DNA of 34,375 nt from an uncultured Prevotella sp. (GCA_900314455.1 OMVI01000112.1:1-34375), one strand, 5' to 3'; counted from the stretch's first letter, positions 1 through 9,136 are shown. The notes: a model not told the origin generated them from the sequence alone. Numbers and translations are program-made.

Positions 1-2
1 TA

Positions 3-146
3 TCGCCGATAATCGTAACGCCGCTTTCCCATGCTGCTTTTGGCGACGACGTAACTGGCGCTTACAAAATTGGCATGATTATATGCCTTATCTTCCTTTA
101 TCAGGTTTGGAGCACCCGCCACTTCCAGAGTTTGCCTCCGGAGTAA
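3..146 (+). CDS. C-terminal fragment of a putative integral membrane protein
   Basis: An open frame enters from the window edge and stops at TAA 144-146, giving 47 residues. The fragment contains one hydrophobic stretch (IGMIICLIFLYQVW, about residues 24-37) that could be a last transmembrane helix, followed by a short polar tail. The other two plus frames meet stops or look non-protein-like. The gene converges on gltD, and a hairpin lies between them. The family cannot be identified from this fragment, and a chance open frame is possible. Confidence 0.35.
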   Translation, partial: SPIIVTPLSHAAFGDDVTGAYKIGMIICLIFLYQVWSTRHFQSLPPE

Positions 147-182
147 GAATCTGCTTTTTCCGGCTTTGATTTAATGATATAC

Positions 183-228
183 AAAAAGGGTATTCCTCGT
201 GCCAAGAACGGCAACTGGAGGAATGCCC
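183..228 (-). terminator. Rho-independent terminator of gltBD
   Basis: An 11-bp stem pairs 188-198 with 218-228 (one G-U pair). The 19-nt loop can fold further (TGCC/GGCA). On the minus strand the stem is followed directly by TTTTT (plus-strand AAAAA at 183-187). The orientation and position, about 110 nt beyond the gltD stop, make it the end of the gltB-gltD transcript. There is no T-run on the plus side. Confidence 0.8.
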
Positions 229-337
229 TCAAACGTAATGATAGGAAATGAAATCCACCACGCCGTCTCAAAGATAATTGTTCACGAGAGGGTCTGCCGG
301 GTGGAATGATGAAATTACGTTTACTTTTGTGTCTGCA

Positions 338-1747
338 TTATTTGTTAAGATACTCGTCGACCTTCTTGGCAGCGTCGCGACCGCTTGCCATTGCACGTAC
401 AACGAGGCTCGCTCCGCTGGCTGCGTCGCCGGCAACGAAGACGTTCTCGGGGAACTCAGGTTGCTGCGGGCGAAGGAATCCCATAGCCAAGAGAACTATT
501 TGAGCCTTTATGATTTCGGGTTCGCCTGCCTCTACCATGATAGGACGTCCGCCTTCAGGATTCGGCTTCCAGTCGATAGGCTGTACACGGACACCTGTCA
601 GTTTTCCGTTCTTGCCCAGGAACTCCAGTGTATTGATGTTCCAGCGACGCACGCAGCCTTCTTCGTGACTTGAAGTCGTCTTCAATGTACGTGGCCAATT
701 TGGCCAAGGATTCTTCGGGTCGTCAGGACCTACCGGCGGCTTCGGCATAATCTCAATCTGTGTAACGCTCTTTGAGCCTTGACGGTGGGCAGTTCCGATA
801 CAGTCAGAGCCAGTGTCACCGCCGCCGATTACTAGTACATCCTTGCCTTTGGCGTTGACCAACTGGTCCTTAGGGAAGTCTTCTCCGGCGAGTACACGGT
901 TCTGTTGCGACAGCATTTCGAGTGCGAAGTAAACGCCTTCGAGCTCTCGTCCCGGTACTTTAAGGTCACGAGCCTGTGGTGTTCCGGTGCAAACAATGAC
1001 GGCATCGTACTTCTTCGACAGTTCATCGAAGGTCACAACGGTATCCTTACCGAGTGTCGGGTCGTTCTGAATGGCTGGTATATCATCCTTGTCGCTTACG
1101 ACATGGATGCCGTACTTGAATGTTATGCCTTCCTCTTCGAGGAGTTTCAGACGGCGATCGATGACATCCTTATTGAGCTTGAAGTTAGGTATGCCATAGC
1201 GAAGCAGACCTCCTGCGTTCTCGCGGGCGTCGATAACCGTTACGGTGTAGCCCTTGCGGTTCAGGCGGTTGGCAGCGACGAGTCCGGAAGGACCAGCACC
1301 GACGACTGCAACCTTAAGTCCGTTGCGCTCAGGAATTTCCACATGAATGTAGTTCTCTTCCCATGCATGCTCACAAATGGCTGCTTCGTCTTCGCGGTTG
1401 GTTGTCGGCTCGTGTTCCATAAGGTTCAGAACGCATGCCTTCTCGCAAAGTGCAGGACAGATACGGCCCGTAAACTCGGGGAAGTCATTTGTCGCATTGA
1501 GAAGCTCGTAGGCAAGTTGCCAGTCGCCTTTGTACAATGCGTCGTTCCACTCTGGTGGCTTATTGCCAAGCGGACAAGCCCAGTGACAGAACGGAACACC
1601 ACAGTCCATGCAGCGGCTTGCTTGTATTCGGCGGTCGTTTTGGTTAAGCGTCTGCTCCACTTCGCCGAAGTCGTGGATGCGGTCGTGTATAGGCCGGTAG
1701 CCGGCCTCTTTGCGTTCTATAGTCAGAAATGCTTTTGGATTTCCCAT
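338..1747 (-). CDS. gltD: Glutamate synthase (NADPH) small subunit
   Basis: This is the beta subunit of bacterial glutamate synthase. It takes electrons from NADPH through FAD and iron-sulfur clusters and passes them to the large subunit, which makes glutamate from glutamine and 2-oxoglutarate. The 469-residue protein has the expected layout. The N-terminal Cys cluster is C46, C49, C54, C58 with a second group at C97, C101, C105 (two 4Fe-4S sites). An FAD-binding GxGxxG lies at 150-155 and a second dinucleotide fold (VIGGGDTGSDC) near residue 310. The C-terminal GDAASGASLVVRAMASGRDAA is the usual FAD-contact end. Length and order match full-length GltD. It lies 126 nt downstream of gltB on the same strand and shares its promoter, with a possible structured spacer between them. 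Confidence 0.97.
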   Translation of the reverse strand: MGNPKAFLTIERKEAGYRPIHDRIHDFGEVEQTLNQNDRRIQASRCMDCGVPFCHWACPLGNKPPEWNDALYKGDWQLAYELLNATNDFPEFTGRICPALCEKACVLNLMEHEPTTNREDEAAICEHAWEENYIHVEIPERNGLKVAVVGAGPSGLVAANRLNRKGYTVTVIDARENAGGLLRYGIPNFKLNKDVIDRRLKLLEEEGITFKYGIHVVSDKDDIPAIQNDPTLGKDTVVTFDELSKKYDAVIVCTGTPQARDLKVPGRELEGVYFALEMLSQQNRVLAGEDFPKDQLVNAKGKDVLVIGGGDTGSDCIGTAHRQGSKSVTQIEIMPKPPVGPDDPKNPWPNWPRTLKTTSSHEEGCVRRWNINTLEFLGKNGKLTGVRVQPIDWKPNPEGGRPIMVEAGEPEIIKAQIVLLAMGFLRPQQPEFPENVFVAGDAASGASLVVRAMASGRDAAKKVDEYLNK

Positions 1748-1770
1748 ATTGCTAAAAGTAAAAGTGTAAA

Positions 1771-1820
1771 AAGGTATAAAGGTAATAAGCTGGATTAGTC
1801 CGACCGATATCTTATACCTT
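1771..1820 (-). promoter_or_regulatory. Inverted repeat with T-run in the gltB-gltD spacer
   Basis: A perfect 9-bp inverted repeat (AAGGTATAA at 1771-1779, TTATACCTT at 1812-1820) spans 32 nt. Read on the minus strand, the 3' arm runs straight into TTTTTAC, so the RNA would form an AT-rich hairpin followed by U residues between gltB and gltD. It could act as a weak internal terminator or processing site that sets subunit ratios. That role is inference, and the stem is weak. Confidence 0.35.
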
Positions 1821-1873
1821 GTTTACTTCGATTGATTTATTTACTTTCTAATCTCGTTTATCTAAAACTTCGT

Positions 1874-4800
1874 TTAATAGTCTCTCTGCATGTCGGCAAT
1901 CTTCTGCTGGAGTTTGCGAACTTGCTCTTCCTGCAATACACGCTTGTACTCGATAGGAACGACTTGAATAAAGTCTTCGATGTAGCGGTTCCAGTCGTCG
2001 AGCATCGTCCGGGCGAGCTTCGAACCGGTGTAGAGGTAGTGCTGGCGGATGAGCTCATGCAGTTCCTTGCGGTAGCTGCTCTCCTCAACGAGGTTGATTT
2101 CCACCATGTCCATGTTGCAGAAATAGTCGAAGTTGTGGTTCTTGTCCCATACGTAGGCAACGCCACCTGACATACCTGCCGCGAAGTTTCGGCCTGTTTC
2201 GCCAAGCACAACGACACGTCCGCCGGTCATATACTCGCAGCAGTGGTCGCCAGCACCTTCGATAACGGCAATGGCTCCTGAGTTTCTGACTGCGAAACGC
2301 TCGCCAACCTTACCGTTGACATAAAGCTCTCCGCTCGTTGCACCATAGAGTCCGGTGTTTCCTGCAATAATGTTGTCCTCAGCAGCGAAGTTCGACCGGA
2401 TTGGCGGAAGTATAGAGACGCGACCGCCGGAAAGTCCTTTGGCAAAGTAGTCGTTGGTGTCTCCTTCGAGCTTGAAGTCCACTCCGTTGACAAGGAAGGC
2501 TCCAAAACTTTGTCCAGCAGAACCTTTGAACTTCACATTGATGCTCACCTCGCGCTGCTTAGGCAGTTCCTTGCCCTCAGCGGCTGAATCGTGCTCTTCC
2601 TGGCGACGCTTTGAGCGTATCTTTTCGATGTATCCCGAGAGCATGGTTCCTACGGCACGGTTGGTGTTGCGGATGCTATAGTCGAGGTCAATCTCGCCTC
2701 CCGACTCAATAGCCGGTGCCGCAGCCTTTATCATTTGTTCGTCGAGAACTCCTTCAAGGTCGTGTTCCTGAACCTTTGTGCAATAGTATGACGTGTCGCC
2801 GGTCTCCTGGTGGAGTAGATTAGAGAAGTCGAGCGACTCCCATTTGTCAACCGTCTCACGTCCCCAGCGCTGCTCTGCGTCTGCGGGCAGTGACTTGCGG
2901 GTTATCAACTCGGTATGTCCGATGATGTCATTAAGACTCTTGAAGCCCATTTCTGCAAGGTACTCGCGAACCTCACGTGCAAGGAACATGAAGAAGTTGA
3001 TGACAAAGTGGTAGTCGCCACGGAAGTGAGCGCGAAGCTTCGGGTCCTGTGTTGCGACGCCCATAGGGCACGTATTGGCCGAGCACTTACGCATCATGAC
3101 GCATCCGAGAGTAATTAGCGCAGCTGTTCCGAAACCAAACTCCTCGGCACCGAGCAGCGCCATCATTATGACATCTCGTCCGGTCTTCAGCTGTCCGTCA
3201 ACTTGCAAACGCACGAGGGAACGTAGTCCGTTCTTGACAAGTGTCTGCTGGGTTTCGGCAATGCCTATTTCAGGTGATATTCCGGCAAATCGCATTGACG
3301 AGGCAGGGCTTGCTCCGGTTCCACCTTCGGCTCCGGAGATAACGATGAGGTCAGCCTTTGCCTTCACAACACCTGCTGCTATGGTTCCAACGCCGCTCTC
3401 TGCAACGAGCTTAACGCTGATTGCCGCTGTCGGATTGACGTTCTTCAAGTCGAAGATGAGCTGTTTCAAATCCTCGATAGAGTAGATATCGTGATGAGGT
3501 GGTGGCGAAATGAGCGAGATGCCAGGTATACTGTGACGCGTCTTGGCAATGATTTCGTTAACCTTGAAGCCCGGAAGCTGACCGCCTTCGCCAGGTTTTG
3601 CACCCTGAGCGACCTTTATCTGTATCTCTTCGGCATTCACCAGATACTCCGTAGTTACACCGAAGCGACCTGATGCGACCTGTTTGGTCTTACTGGAGAG
3701 GCTTATACCGTCGTGCTTGGTATAGTAGCGTTCGCTGTCCTCTCCTCCTTCACCCGTGTTCGAGCGTGCGCCGAGGTAGTTCATGGCAAGTGCCATGGCC
3801 TCATGAGCCTCCTTTGACAATGCGCCGAAGGACATTGCGCCCGTCACAAAGTGCTTAACGATTTTCTCTTCAGGCTCTACTTCGTTTATATCGATAGGGT
3901 TTCGCTTGAAATCGAAGAAGTCTCGCAGGAAGATAGGTGCATCCTTGTCGTCGGCAAGTTTAGTGTACTTCTTGAAAAGGCTGTAGTCTCCTTTGCGCGT
4001 AGCCAACTGCAGTGTCGCAATAGTTTCCGGATTCCATGCGTGTTTGATGCCGTCGCGACGCCAGTGGAACTGTCCGAGAGCCGGAAGGAACAGGAACTTG
4101 TGTCCCGTTTGCTCTTCTTCCTTTTCTACAGCGTATGCTTCGTCGTGATATTTGATGGCATCTCGTGCGATGGTATTCAGTCCGATACCACCCACGGTAG
4201 ATGTTTCGGTTCCGAAATATGTCTTCAGCAAGCTTTCAGAAAGGCCTACTGCCTCGAATATCTTTGCACCACGATAAGAGCGGATGGTAGATATACCCAT
4301 CTTAGCCATTATCTTGAAGAGTCCTTTCTTTAAAGCATTGATGTAGTTGGCTTCAGCCGTTGCATAGTTCTCCTGTATCTTTCCGCGCTTAACAAGGTCG
4401 TCGAGGATTGCGTATGTCATATATGGGCAGAGCGCAGAAGCACCGTAACCCAGCAGCAATGCTGCGTGCATGACTTCGCGAATCTCACCCGACTCAACGA
4501 TAAGGGCGGTCTGGACACGCTTTCCAACAGAGATAAGGTAGTGGTGGACAGCACTGACAGCGAGCAGAGACGGTATTGCTGCGTGTTCCTCATCGACACT
4601 TCTATCAGTCAGGATAATATAGTTGTAGCCGTCATCGACGCTGTGCTCAGCCTCGTGGCAGAGGTTCTCAAGAGCCTCATGCAGTCCTTCCTCGCCTTTG
4701 CTGACTTCGAATACGATAGGCAACTTAATGGTATTGAAACCTTTATAACGAATGTTGCAAAGTATATCGAGCTGTGTATTGGTCAGTATAGGGTGGGGGA

Positions 4801-6454
4801 GACGCACCATCTTACAGTTGCTCTCGTTCGGGTTCAGAATTCCCGTACCCACACGGCCGATGTATTCGGTCAGACTCATTACCAAATTCTCACGTATAGA
4901 GTCAATGGCAGGGTTCGTAACCTGTGCAAACTGCTGGCGGAAATAGTTGAAGAAAATCTGTGGTCTGTCAGAAAGCACGGCAAGCGGAGTATCGTTACCC
5001 ATCGAGGCTGTAGGCTCCTGACCCTTTATAGCCATAGGAATGATGGTGTTGTCGATGTCTTCCTCGCCAAAGCCGAAGCCTACTTCCTTACGCAGCAGAT
5101 GGTCTACGCCATTCTCAACCTTACGTCCGGATTTCAGTTTCTCAAGCTGTATGCGGTTCGTCGACAGCCACTGGCGATACGGATGTTCCTTAGCGAGACG
5201 GTCTTTGATTTCTCCGTCGTAGTAAATCTTGCCATCCTGTGTGTCAACGAGCAGAATCTTACCCGGCTGCAAGCGTCCCTTCTCGGCTATTTCGGTAGGA
5301 TCAAAGTCCATAACGCCAACTTCGGAAGCCACAACCATGGTGTCGTTCTTCGTGATAGTATAACGCGCAGGACGTAATCCGTTACGGTCGAGCATTCCTC
5401 CGGCATATCTGCCATCAGAGAACAGCAGCGCTGCCGGTCCGTCCCATGGTTCCATGAGGATGGAATGATACTCGTAGAACGCTTTAAGGTCTTCGCTTAT
5501 AGGGTTCTTGTCGTTGAAACTCTCCGGTATCATTATGGCCATAGCCTGCGGAAGAGACAATCCGCTCATGACAAAGAATTCGAATACGTTGTCAAGACTT
5601 GCAGAGTCACTCATGCCCGGCTGAACTATAGGCGATATTTGCTTAATGTCGCCAAGTGCCTCTGACGAGAGTACGGACTCACGAGCTTTCATCCAGCCGC
5701 GGTTTCCACGTATTGTGTTAATCTCACCGTTGTGTGCAAGCATACGGAAAGGCTGTGCCAGACTCCATGTTGGGAACGTATTCGTTGAGAAACGGCTGTG
5801 GACAATTGCCAATCCGCTAGTGAAATAGCTGTTGGTAAGGTCCGGATAGTACTGGCGAAGCTGCAATGACGAGAGCATACCTTTATATACAATGAGCTTA
5901 CTGGACAGTGAACAGATGTAGAAGTCCTTGTCCGTAATACGGCGCTCAATCTTCTTCCTTATTATATATAATGTACGCTCGAAGAACGGAACCTTATCAT
6001 CGGTAACGCCGGTGATGAATACCTGCTTGACAGCAGGCTCCGTTTCGAGTCCGGCTTCAGCAAGACAGTCCGGATTGGTAGGCACAGTGCGCAGGTGAGT
6101 CAGCGACAAACCCTCACGCTCTATCTCCTCAATCATAATCGACAAAATCTTCTGCTGACGCTGTTCGTCCTTCGGAAGAAATACCAAACCTGTTCCGTAT
6201 TTACCCTTTTCGGGTACTGGAATTCCCTGCAACAGAATGAACTCGTGCGGAATTTGCAGCAGTATGCCAGCGCCATCTCCCGTTTTGCCGTCCGCGGCTT
6301 CTGCACCGCGATGCCGAAGGTTCTCAAGCACTTTCAGGGCGTTGTCAACAAGCTCATGACTTTTATTGCCATGAATGTTTACCACCATACCAACGCCGCA
6401 CGCATCATGTTCGTTAGCGGGATTATACAATCCATTTCCCATATTCGTTAGCAA
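1874..6454 (-). CDS. gltB: Glutamate synthase large subunit
   Basis: This is the alpha subunit of NADPH glutamate synthase. It releases ammonia from glutamine, channels it, and adds it reductively to 2-oxoglutarate at an FMN site. The 1526 residues match the family length. The class-II glutaminase domain starts at C19 (motif DACGVG), the nucleophile that family members expose by removing a short propeptide; here the propeptide would be only 18 residues. RFSTNTFPTW lies near residue 222. The FMN/synthase domain spans roughly 820-1190, with GARSNTGEGGED near 898 and GAEGGTGAS near 1041. The 3Fe-4S cysteines in CVMMRKCSANTC lie near 1117-1128. A GXGXG-repeat domain follows at about 1290-1470. 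M5 is an alternative start. Transcription probably begins at the consensus promoter 40 nt upstream. Confidence 0.97.
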   Translation of the reverse strand: MLTNMGNGLYNPANEHDACGVGMVVNIHGNKSHELVDNALKVLENLRHRGAEAADGKTGDGAGILLQIPHEFILLQGIPVPEKGKYGTGLVFLPKDEQRQQKILSIMIEEIEREGLSLTHLRTVPTNPDCLAEAGLETEPAVKQVFITGVTDDKVPFFERTLYIIRKKIERRITDKDFYICSLSSKLIVYKGMLSSLQLRQYYPDLTNSYFTSGLAIVHSRFSTNTFPTWSLAQPFRMLAHNGEINTIRGNRGWMKARESVLSSEALGDIKQISPIVQPGMSDSASLDNVFEFFVMSGLSLPQAMAIMIPESFNDKNPISEDLKAFYEYHSILMEPWDGPAALLFSDGRYAGGMLDRNGLRPARYTITKNDTMVVASEVGVMDFDPTEIAEKGRLQPGKILLVDTQDGKIYYDGEIKDRLAKEHPYRQWLSTNRIQLEKLKSGRKVENGVDHLLRKEVGFGFGEEDIDNTIIPMAIKGQEPTASMGNDTPLAVLSDRPQIFFNYFRQQFAQVTNPAIDSIRENLVMSLTEYIGRVGTGILNPNESNCKMVRLPHPILTNTQLDILCNIRYKGFNTIKLPIVFEVSKGEEGLHEALENLCHEAEHSVDDGYNYIILTDRSVDEEHAAIPSLLAVSAVHHYLISVGKRVQTALIVESGEIREVMHAALLLGYGASALCPYMTYAILDDLVKRGKIQENYATAEANYINALKKGLFKIMAKMGISTIRSYRGAKIFEAVGLSESLLKTYFGTETSTVGGIGLNTIARDAIKYHDEAYAVEKEEEQTGHKFLFLPALGQFHWRRDGIKHAWNPETIATLQLATRKGDYSLFKKYTKLADDKDAPIFLRDFFDFKRNPIDINEVEPEEKIVKHFVTGAMSFGALSKEAHEAMALAMNYLGARSNTGEGGEDSERYYTKHDGISLSSKTKQVASGRFGVTTEYLVNAEEIQIKVAQGAKPGEGGQLPGFKVNEIIAKTRHSIPGISLISPPPHHDIYSIEDLKQLIFDLKNVNPTAAISVKLVAESGVGTIAAGVVKAKADLIVISGAEGGTGASPASSMRFAGISPEIGIAETQQTLVKNGLRSLVRLQVDGQLKTGRDVIMMALLGAEEFGFGTAALITLGCVMMRKCSANTCPMGVATQDPKLRAHFRGDYHFVINFFMFLAREVREYLAEMGFKSLNDIIGHTELITRKSLPADAEQRWGRETVDKWESLDFSNLLHQETGDTSYYCTKVQEHDLEGVLDEQMIKAAAPAIESGGEIDLDYSIRNTNRAVGTMLSGYIEKIRSKRRQEEHDSAAEGKELPKQREVSINVKFKGSAGQSFGAFLVNGVDFKLEGDTNDYFAKGLSGGRVSILPPIRSNFAAEDNIIAGNTGLYGATSGELYVNGKVGERFAVRNSGAIAVIEGAGDHCCEYMTGGRVVVLGETGRNFAAGMSGGVAYVWDKNHNFDYFCNMDMVEINLVEESSYRKELHELIRQHYLYTGSKLARTMLDDWNRYIEDFIQVVPIEYKRVLQEEQVRKLQQKIADMQRDY

Positions 6455-6493
6455 TTAATCAGTAATGTTTTTGATTTCCTATCATTATGATTG

Positions 6494-6524
6494 CAAAAGT
6501 ACTGATTTTCTATCAAAATGCAAA
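6494..6524 (-). promoter_or_regulatory. Bacteroidetes-type promoter for gltB
   Basis: Read on the minus strand: TTTG (6521-6524), a 19-nt spacer, then TACTTTTG (6494-6501). This matches the Bacteroidetes sigma consensus TTTG/TAnnTTTG. The -7 box is 39 nt upstream of the gltB ATG, leaving an ordinary 5' leader of about 30 nt. Confidence 0.75.
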
Positions 6525-7167
6525 GAGAACGCCGCCTTTTATCTTTGATTTTTTAGTAAACTATCAATTTATAAACATTAAGGAAGTAACAAAGTGTTAG
6601 AAATTGAGCCTATAAATAACAGAAATATATTAATCTGTTATTTTTAGCCATTTAACTAGCTTTGATAACTTTTGTTTTTAGCCATTTGTCAGTCGTTTTT
6701 GCGAAGTTTGATTGTATGATTATGATAAATAGAATTATATTTTTTCCATTAAAATTGGGGTAGAATTCAATGTCAATTATTTTCGAACAGTGACTTTATT
6801 AAATATGTATTCCTAACTCATTGACACTCAACGGCTACGTAAAACCACATCTTTTAGCTTCCAAAACCTCAACTTTGAGGTCCTAAAAGATAAGGTTTCG
6901 AAGTGCAGAAGTTGAGCTTTTGCGAGCTAAAACAGCAACTCCGGGATTCGTGTTAATATTTTTCACGATCAAAATATAAGTATATTCGTCTTTATAAGGC
7001 GATCGGACACCCACGATGGCGCACCTGCGGTGGATGAAAAGTTATTTGGACAGATTACATAGTTTTATTTTTTATTTTTTGGAGGATGAGTTTCTGTCTG
7101 CCGAAAGACAACCTTTCTGAAAATAATCACGATTATGATAAATAACCATTTACTAAATAACAAATGC
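6525..7167. other. Long AT-rich intergenic region with short repeats
   Basis: No convincing gene lies between gltB and the lipid kinase. Visible structure includes a 13-nt direct repeat TTTTTAGCCATTT (6641-6653 and 6675-6687) and a 14-nt repeat GATTATGATAAATA (6718-6731 and 7131-7144). A long hairpin (6842-6898) is listed separately. A GC-richer patch around 6998-7034 contains CCAC/GGTGG complementarity. Two tiny plus-strand frames (ATG at 7016, 34 codons; ATG at 7086 directly after GGAGG, 19 codons) cannot be supported as genes. The region could hold a small RNA or a decayed gene. Confidence 0.6.
6842..6898. repeat. Long imperfect hairpin (possible intergenic repeat element)
   Basis: Nested complementarity is present. 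AAACC and ATCTTTTAG on the left (6842-6857) face CTAAAAGAT and GGTTT on the right (6883-6898), separated only by a 2x2 internal mismatch. At the centre, ACCTCA/TGAGGT closes a 4-nt loop. A second, weaker AGTTG...CAACT pairing follows at about 6910-6942. The symmetric, non-coding, stand-alone structure resembles a dispersed intergenic palindrome, but no second full copy is visible in this window. Confidence 0.5.
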
Positions 7168-7200
7168 CCAAATATCTCCCCTTAAAATTGAGATATTTGG
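7168..7200 (-). terminator. Terminator-like hairpin after the lipid kinase gene
   Basis: A perfect 11-bp stem pairs 7168-7178 with 7190-7200 across an 11-nt loop. On the minus strand it is followed by GGCATTTGTTATTT, a broken T-rich stretch. It lies about 85 nt past the stop of the miaA-kinase operon. The stem is AT-rich and the U-tract interrupted, so termination strength is uncertain. Confidence 0.5.
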
Positions 7201-7283
7201 ACATTGATATACAATTGTTGTGAAATACGTGATTTTTGAGAGCTCTAAACTTATACAATATTAATATAATGCAGAGACTATCA

Positions 7284-8222
7284 TTAAGGCATGATGAAAT
7301 TGATGACGTCCGGTTCGATGGTAACACGAAACTCACCAACCGGTGAAGCGTTCAGAAGCCGACCGTCGATGCCAACCATTGCGTTGTCATGAGCCTTAAA
7401 TACAATTTCCTTCGTGCGGTAAGGATGAACTGAACGGTGGTTAAGGAATTTGCCTTTGATAAACAGATAGAAACCTTCAAGCAACTGAGTCATTCCAGGA
7501 TGATAAACAACGCTGACGTCAAAGAAGCCATTGTATGGAACTGCATTCGGCGTTTGACCATAGCCAAGTGCGTTTCCGATACACACAGTCATGACCTTTC
7601 GCTTTATCTGCTCATTGTTTATGAGTATATCCATCTTATAATCAAGACGTTGGAAAGTCATAAGGAGGAATGAGAAAACAAAGGACATGGTCCTCGAACC
7701 AAAGATATGATGTGTCTGTCGACGAAGATTCATTATGGAGGCAATAAGACCTACATTGACGCAATTTACGAAATACCGATGGCACCGTTGCTCTTTCTTG
7801 TTCGTATAGCGCAGACAGCCGACATCAATTCGGCGAATTCTATGCTTCTTAAGTCCGCGGACGTTGTTCTCAACATCACCTTCACGGATGTCCCAGAAGT
7901 GCGCAAAGTCGTTCATGAGACCGTTCGGGATAATGCCTATGGCTATTTCGTCACGCAGTTTCTTGTCAACCTGCATCAGACAGTTGACAGTATCGTTAAG
8001 CGCTGAGTCTCCGCCAACTATGATGATTGTCTTATAGCCATTGTTTATCATCATTCTGACGATACGGTCGACGCTTCCGGCACTCTCGCTCTGTATCTTA
8101 TCGAACATTATGTCGTTGTCGTTAAGGCTCCGCTCCACGCGTTGCCAACGTTTCTTGTTCCGCTTGCTGGAACCTCCTTTTGGGCAATAAATGACTCCCC
8201 AGCGTGTTGATTCTACTGCCAT
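7284..8222 (-). CDS. Diacylglycerol kinase / YegS-family lipid kinase-like protein
   Basis: The 312-residue protein has the DAGK catalytic-domain layout: an N-terminal nucleotide-binding half and a C-terminal beta-sandwich half. Recognisable blocks are TIIIVGGDSALND (residues 65-77), GIIPNGLMNDFAHF (96-109), DVGCL, FVNCVNVGLIASI, GNALGYGQTPNAVPYNGFFDVSVVY and a C-terminal MVGIDGRLL. The family normally shows GGDGTxNE and GTxNDFA. Here these read GGDSALND and GLMNDFA, so the usual Gly-Thr pair and the Thr before the NDFA block are replaced. Members phosphorylate diacylglycerol or related lipids with ATP at the membrane; the substrate here is unknown. Its start overlaps the end of miaA by 10 nt, so the two are probably co-translated. 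A related alternative substrate cannot be excluded. Confidence 0.8.
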   Translation of the reverse strand: MAVESTRWGVIYCPKGGSSKRNKKRWQRVERSLNDNDIMFDKIQSESAGSVDRIVRMMINNGYKTIIIVGGDSALNDTVNCLMQVDKKLRDEIAIGIIPNGLMNDFAHFWDIREGDVENNVRGLKKHRIRRIDVGCLRYTNKKEQRCHRYFVNCVNVGLIASIMNLRRQTHHIFGSRTMSFVFSFLLMTFQRLDYKMDILINNEQIKRKVMTVCIGNALGYGQTPNAVPYNGFFDVSVVYHPGMTQLLEGFYLFIKGKFLNHRSVHPYRTKEIVFKAHDNAMVGIDGRLLNASPVGEFRVTIEPDVINFIMP

Positions 8223-9136
8223 AGTCTTATTATCTCGTTTATTCGCTCCTCCATTGGAAGCGACGCATCAATCCAGTTAATCTTTGTTCCACGACGTTCC
8301 ATTCCACGGAACCATGTCATCTGTCTCTTGGCAAACTGATGAATGGCAATCTCGAGTTGACGGAACATCTCGTCGTATGAAAGTTTTCCGATAACGTAAA
8401 GCGTTATGTACTTGTATTCCAGACCATAATAAATCAAGTCATCGGCGATAACTCCTCTGTCAAGAAGTCCTTTTATCTCGTCCACCATGCCGTTGTCGAG
8501 ACGTTGCCTAAGGCGTTTGGTAATGCGTTCGCGCCTTACATCACGGCTCACGGAGACTCCGACGACAAGCGAATCTATTGGTTCGGCATACCGTCGTCCC
8601 GTTGGGGTCTCAAGGTTGTACGTCTCTATTTCTATCGCACGTATGGCCCGCTGACATGAATCAACGTCAGTTGTGTTGTGCATCACGCTCCCCGTGCGCT
8701 TCTTAAGTTCTGTAAGGATGTCGGTAAGCTCTTCAAGCGATTTCCCTTCAAGCGACTTCCTCAACTCAGGATTTTGCGGTACCTCTGACAGGTTATAGCC
8801 TTTCAGTACCGATTCGATGTAAAGTCCCGTTCCGCCGCATAGTACCGGCACTTTGCCACGTGCCTGAATGTCATCGTAAGCACGCCGAAAGTCCTCTTGA
8901 TAGCGGAACAAATTGTATTTCTCGCCTGGTTCGCAGATGTCGATAAGGTGATAAGGGACCTTGTAGCCGTCAACCGTATAGTCGGCAATATCTTTGCCGG
9001 TGCCTATGTCCATGCCACGATACACCTGCCTGCTGTCGGCGGATATAATCTCTCCGCCTATTCGCTTGGCAAGTCTGGCGGCAAGTTCGGTCTTCCCGCT
9101 TGCCGTCGGTCCCAGTATCGTTATCATCTTTTTCAC
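8213..9136 (-). CDS. miaA: tRNA dimethylallyltransferase
   Basis: MiaA transfers a dimethylallyl group to N6 of A37 in tRNAs that read UNN codons, the first step to i6A/ms2i6A. The 307-residue protein carries the P-loop GPTASGKT (residues 9-16), the substrate-binding ADSRQVYRGMDIGTGK block, and YHLIDICEPGEKYN. It also has the VLCGGTGLYIESVLKGY motif and a C-terminal QFAKRQMTWFRGM, which contacts tRNA. It is full length. The likely -7 box ends only 4 nt before this ATG, so either the transcript is essentially leaderless or translation begins at M4 (MITILGPTASGKT). The lipid kinase follows with overlap. Confidence 0.96.
   Translation of the reverse strand: MKKMITILGPTASGKTELAARLAKRIGGEIISADSRQVYRGMDIGTGKDIADYTVDGYKVPYHLIDICEPGEKYNLFRYQEDFRRAYDDIQARGKVPVLCGGTGLYIESVLKGYNLSEVPQNPELRKSLEGKSLEELTDILTELKKRTGSVMHNTTDVDSCQRAIRAIEIETYNLETPTGRRYAEPIDSLVVGVSVSRDVRRERITKRLRQRLDNGMVDEIKGLLDRGVIADDLIYYGLEYKYITLYVIGKLSYDEMFRQLEIAIHQFAKRQMTWFRGMERRGTKINWIDASLPMEERINEIIRLWQ

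Noticed and set aside
905-1798. 297-codon plus-strand open frame opposite gltD
   Set aside because: It lies wholly antisense to a textbook GltD, has no recognisable motif, and follows from the codon pattern of the real gene.
4466-5377. 303-codon plus-strand open frame opposite gltB
   Set aside because: It is antisense to the conserved glutaminase domain and its composition is not protein-like. It is a shadow of gltB.
7016-7142. Two small plus-strand frames (34 codons from 7016; 19 codons from 7086 after GGAGG)
   Set aside because: They are too short to judge, with no consensus promoter and no recognisable motif. The GGAGG may be chance in a TTTTTT-rich stretch.
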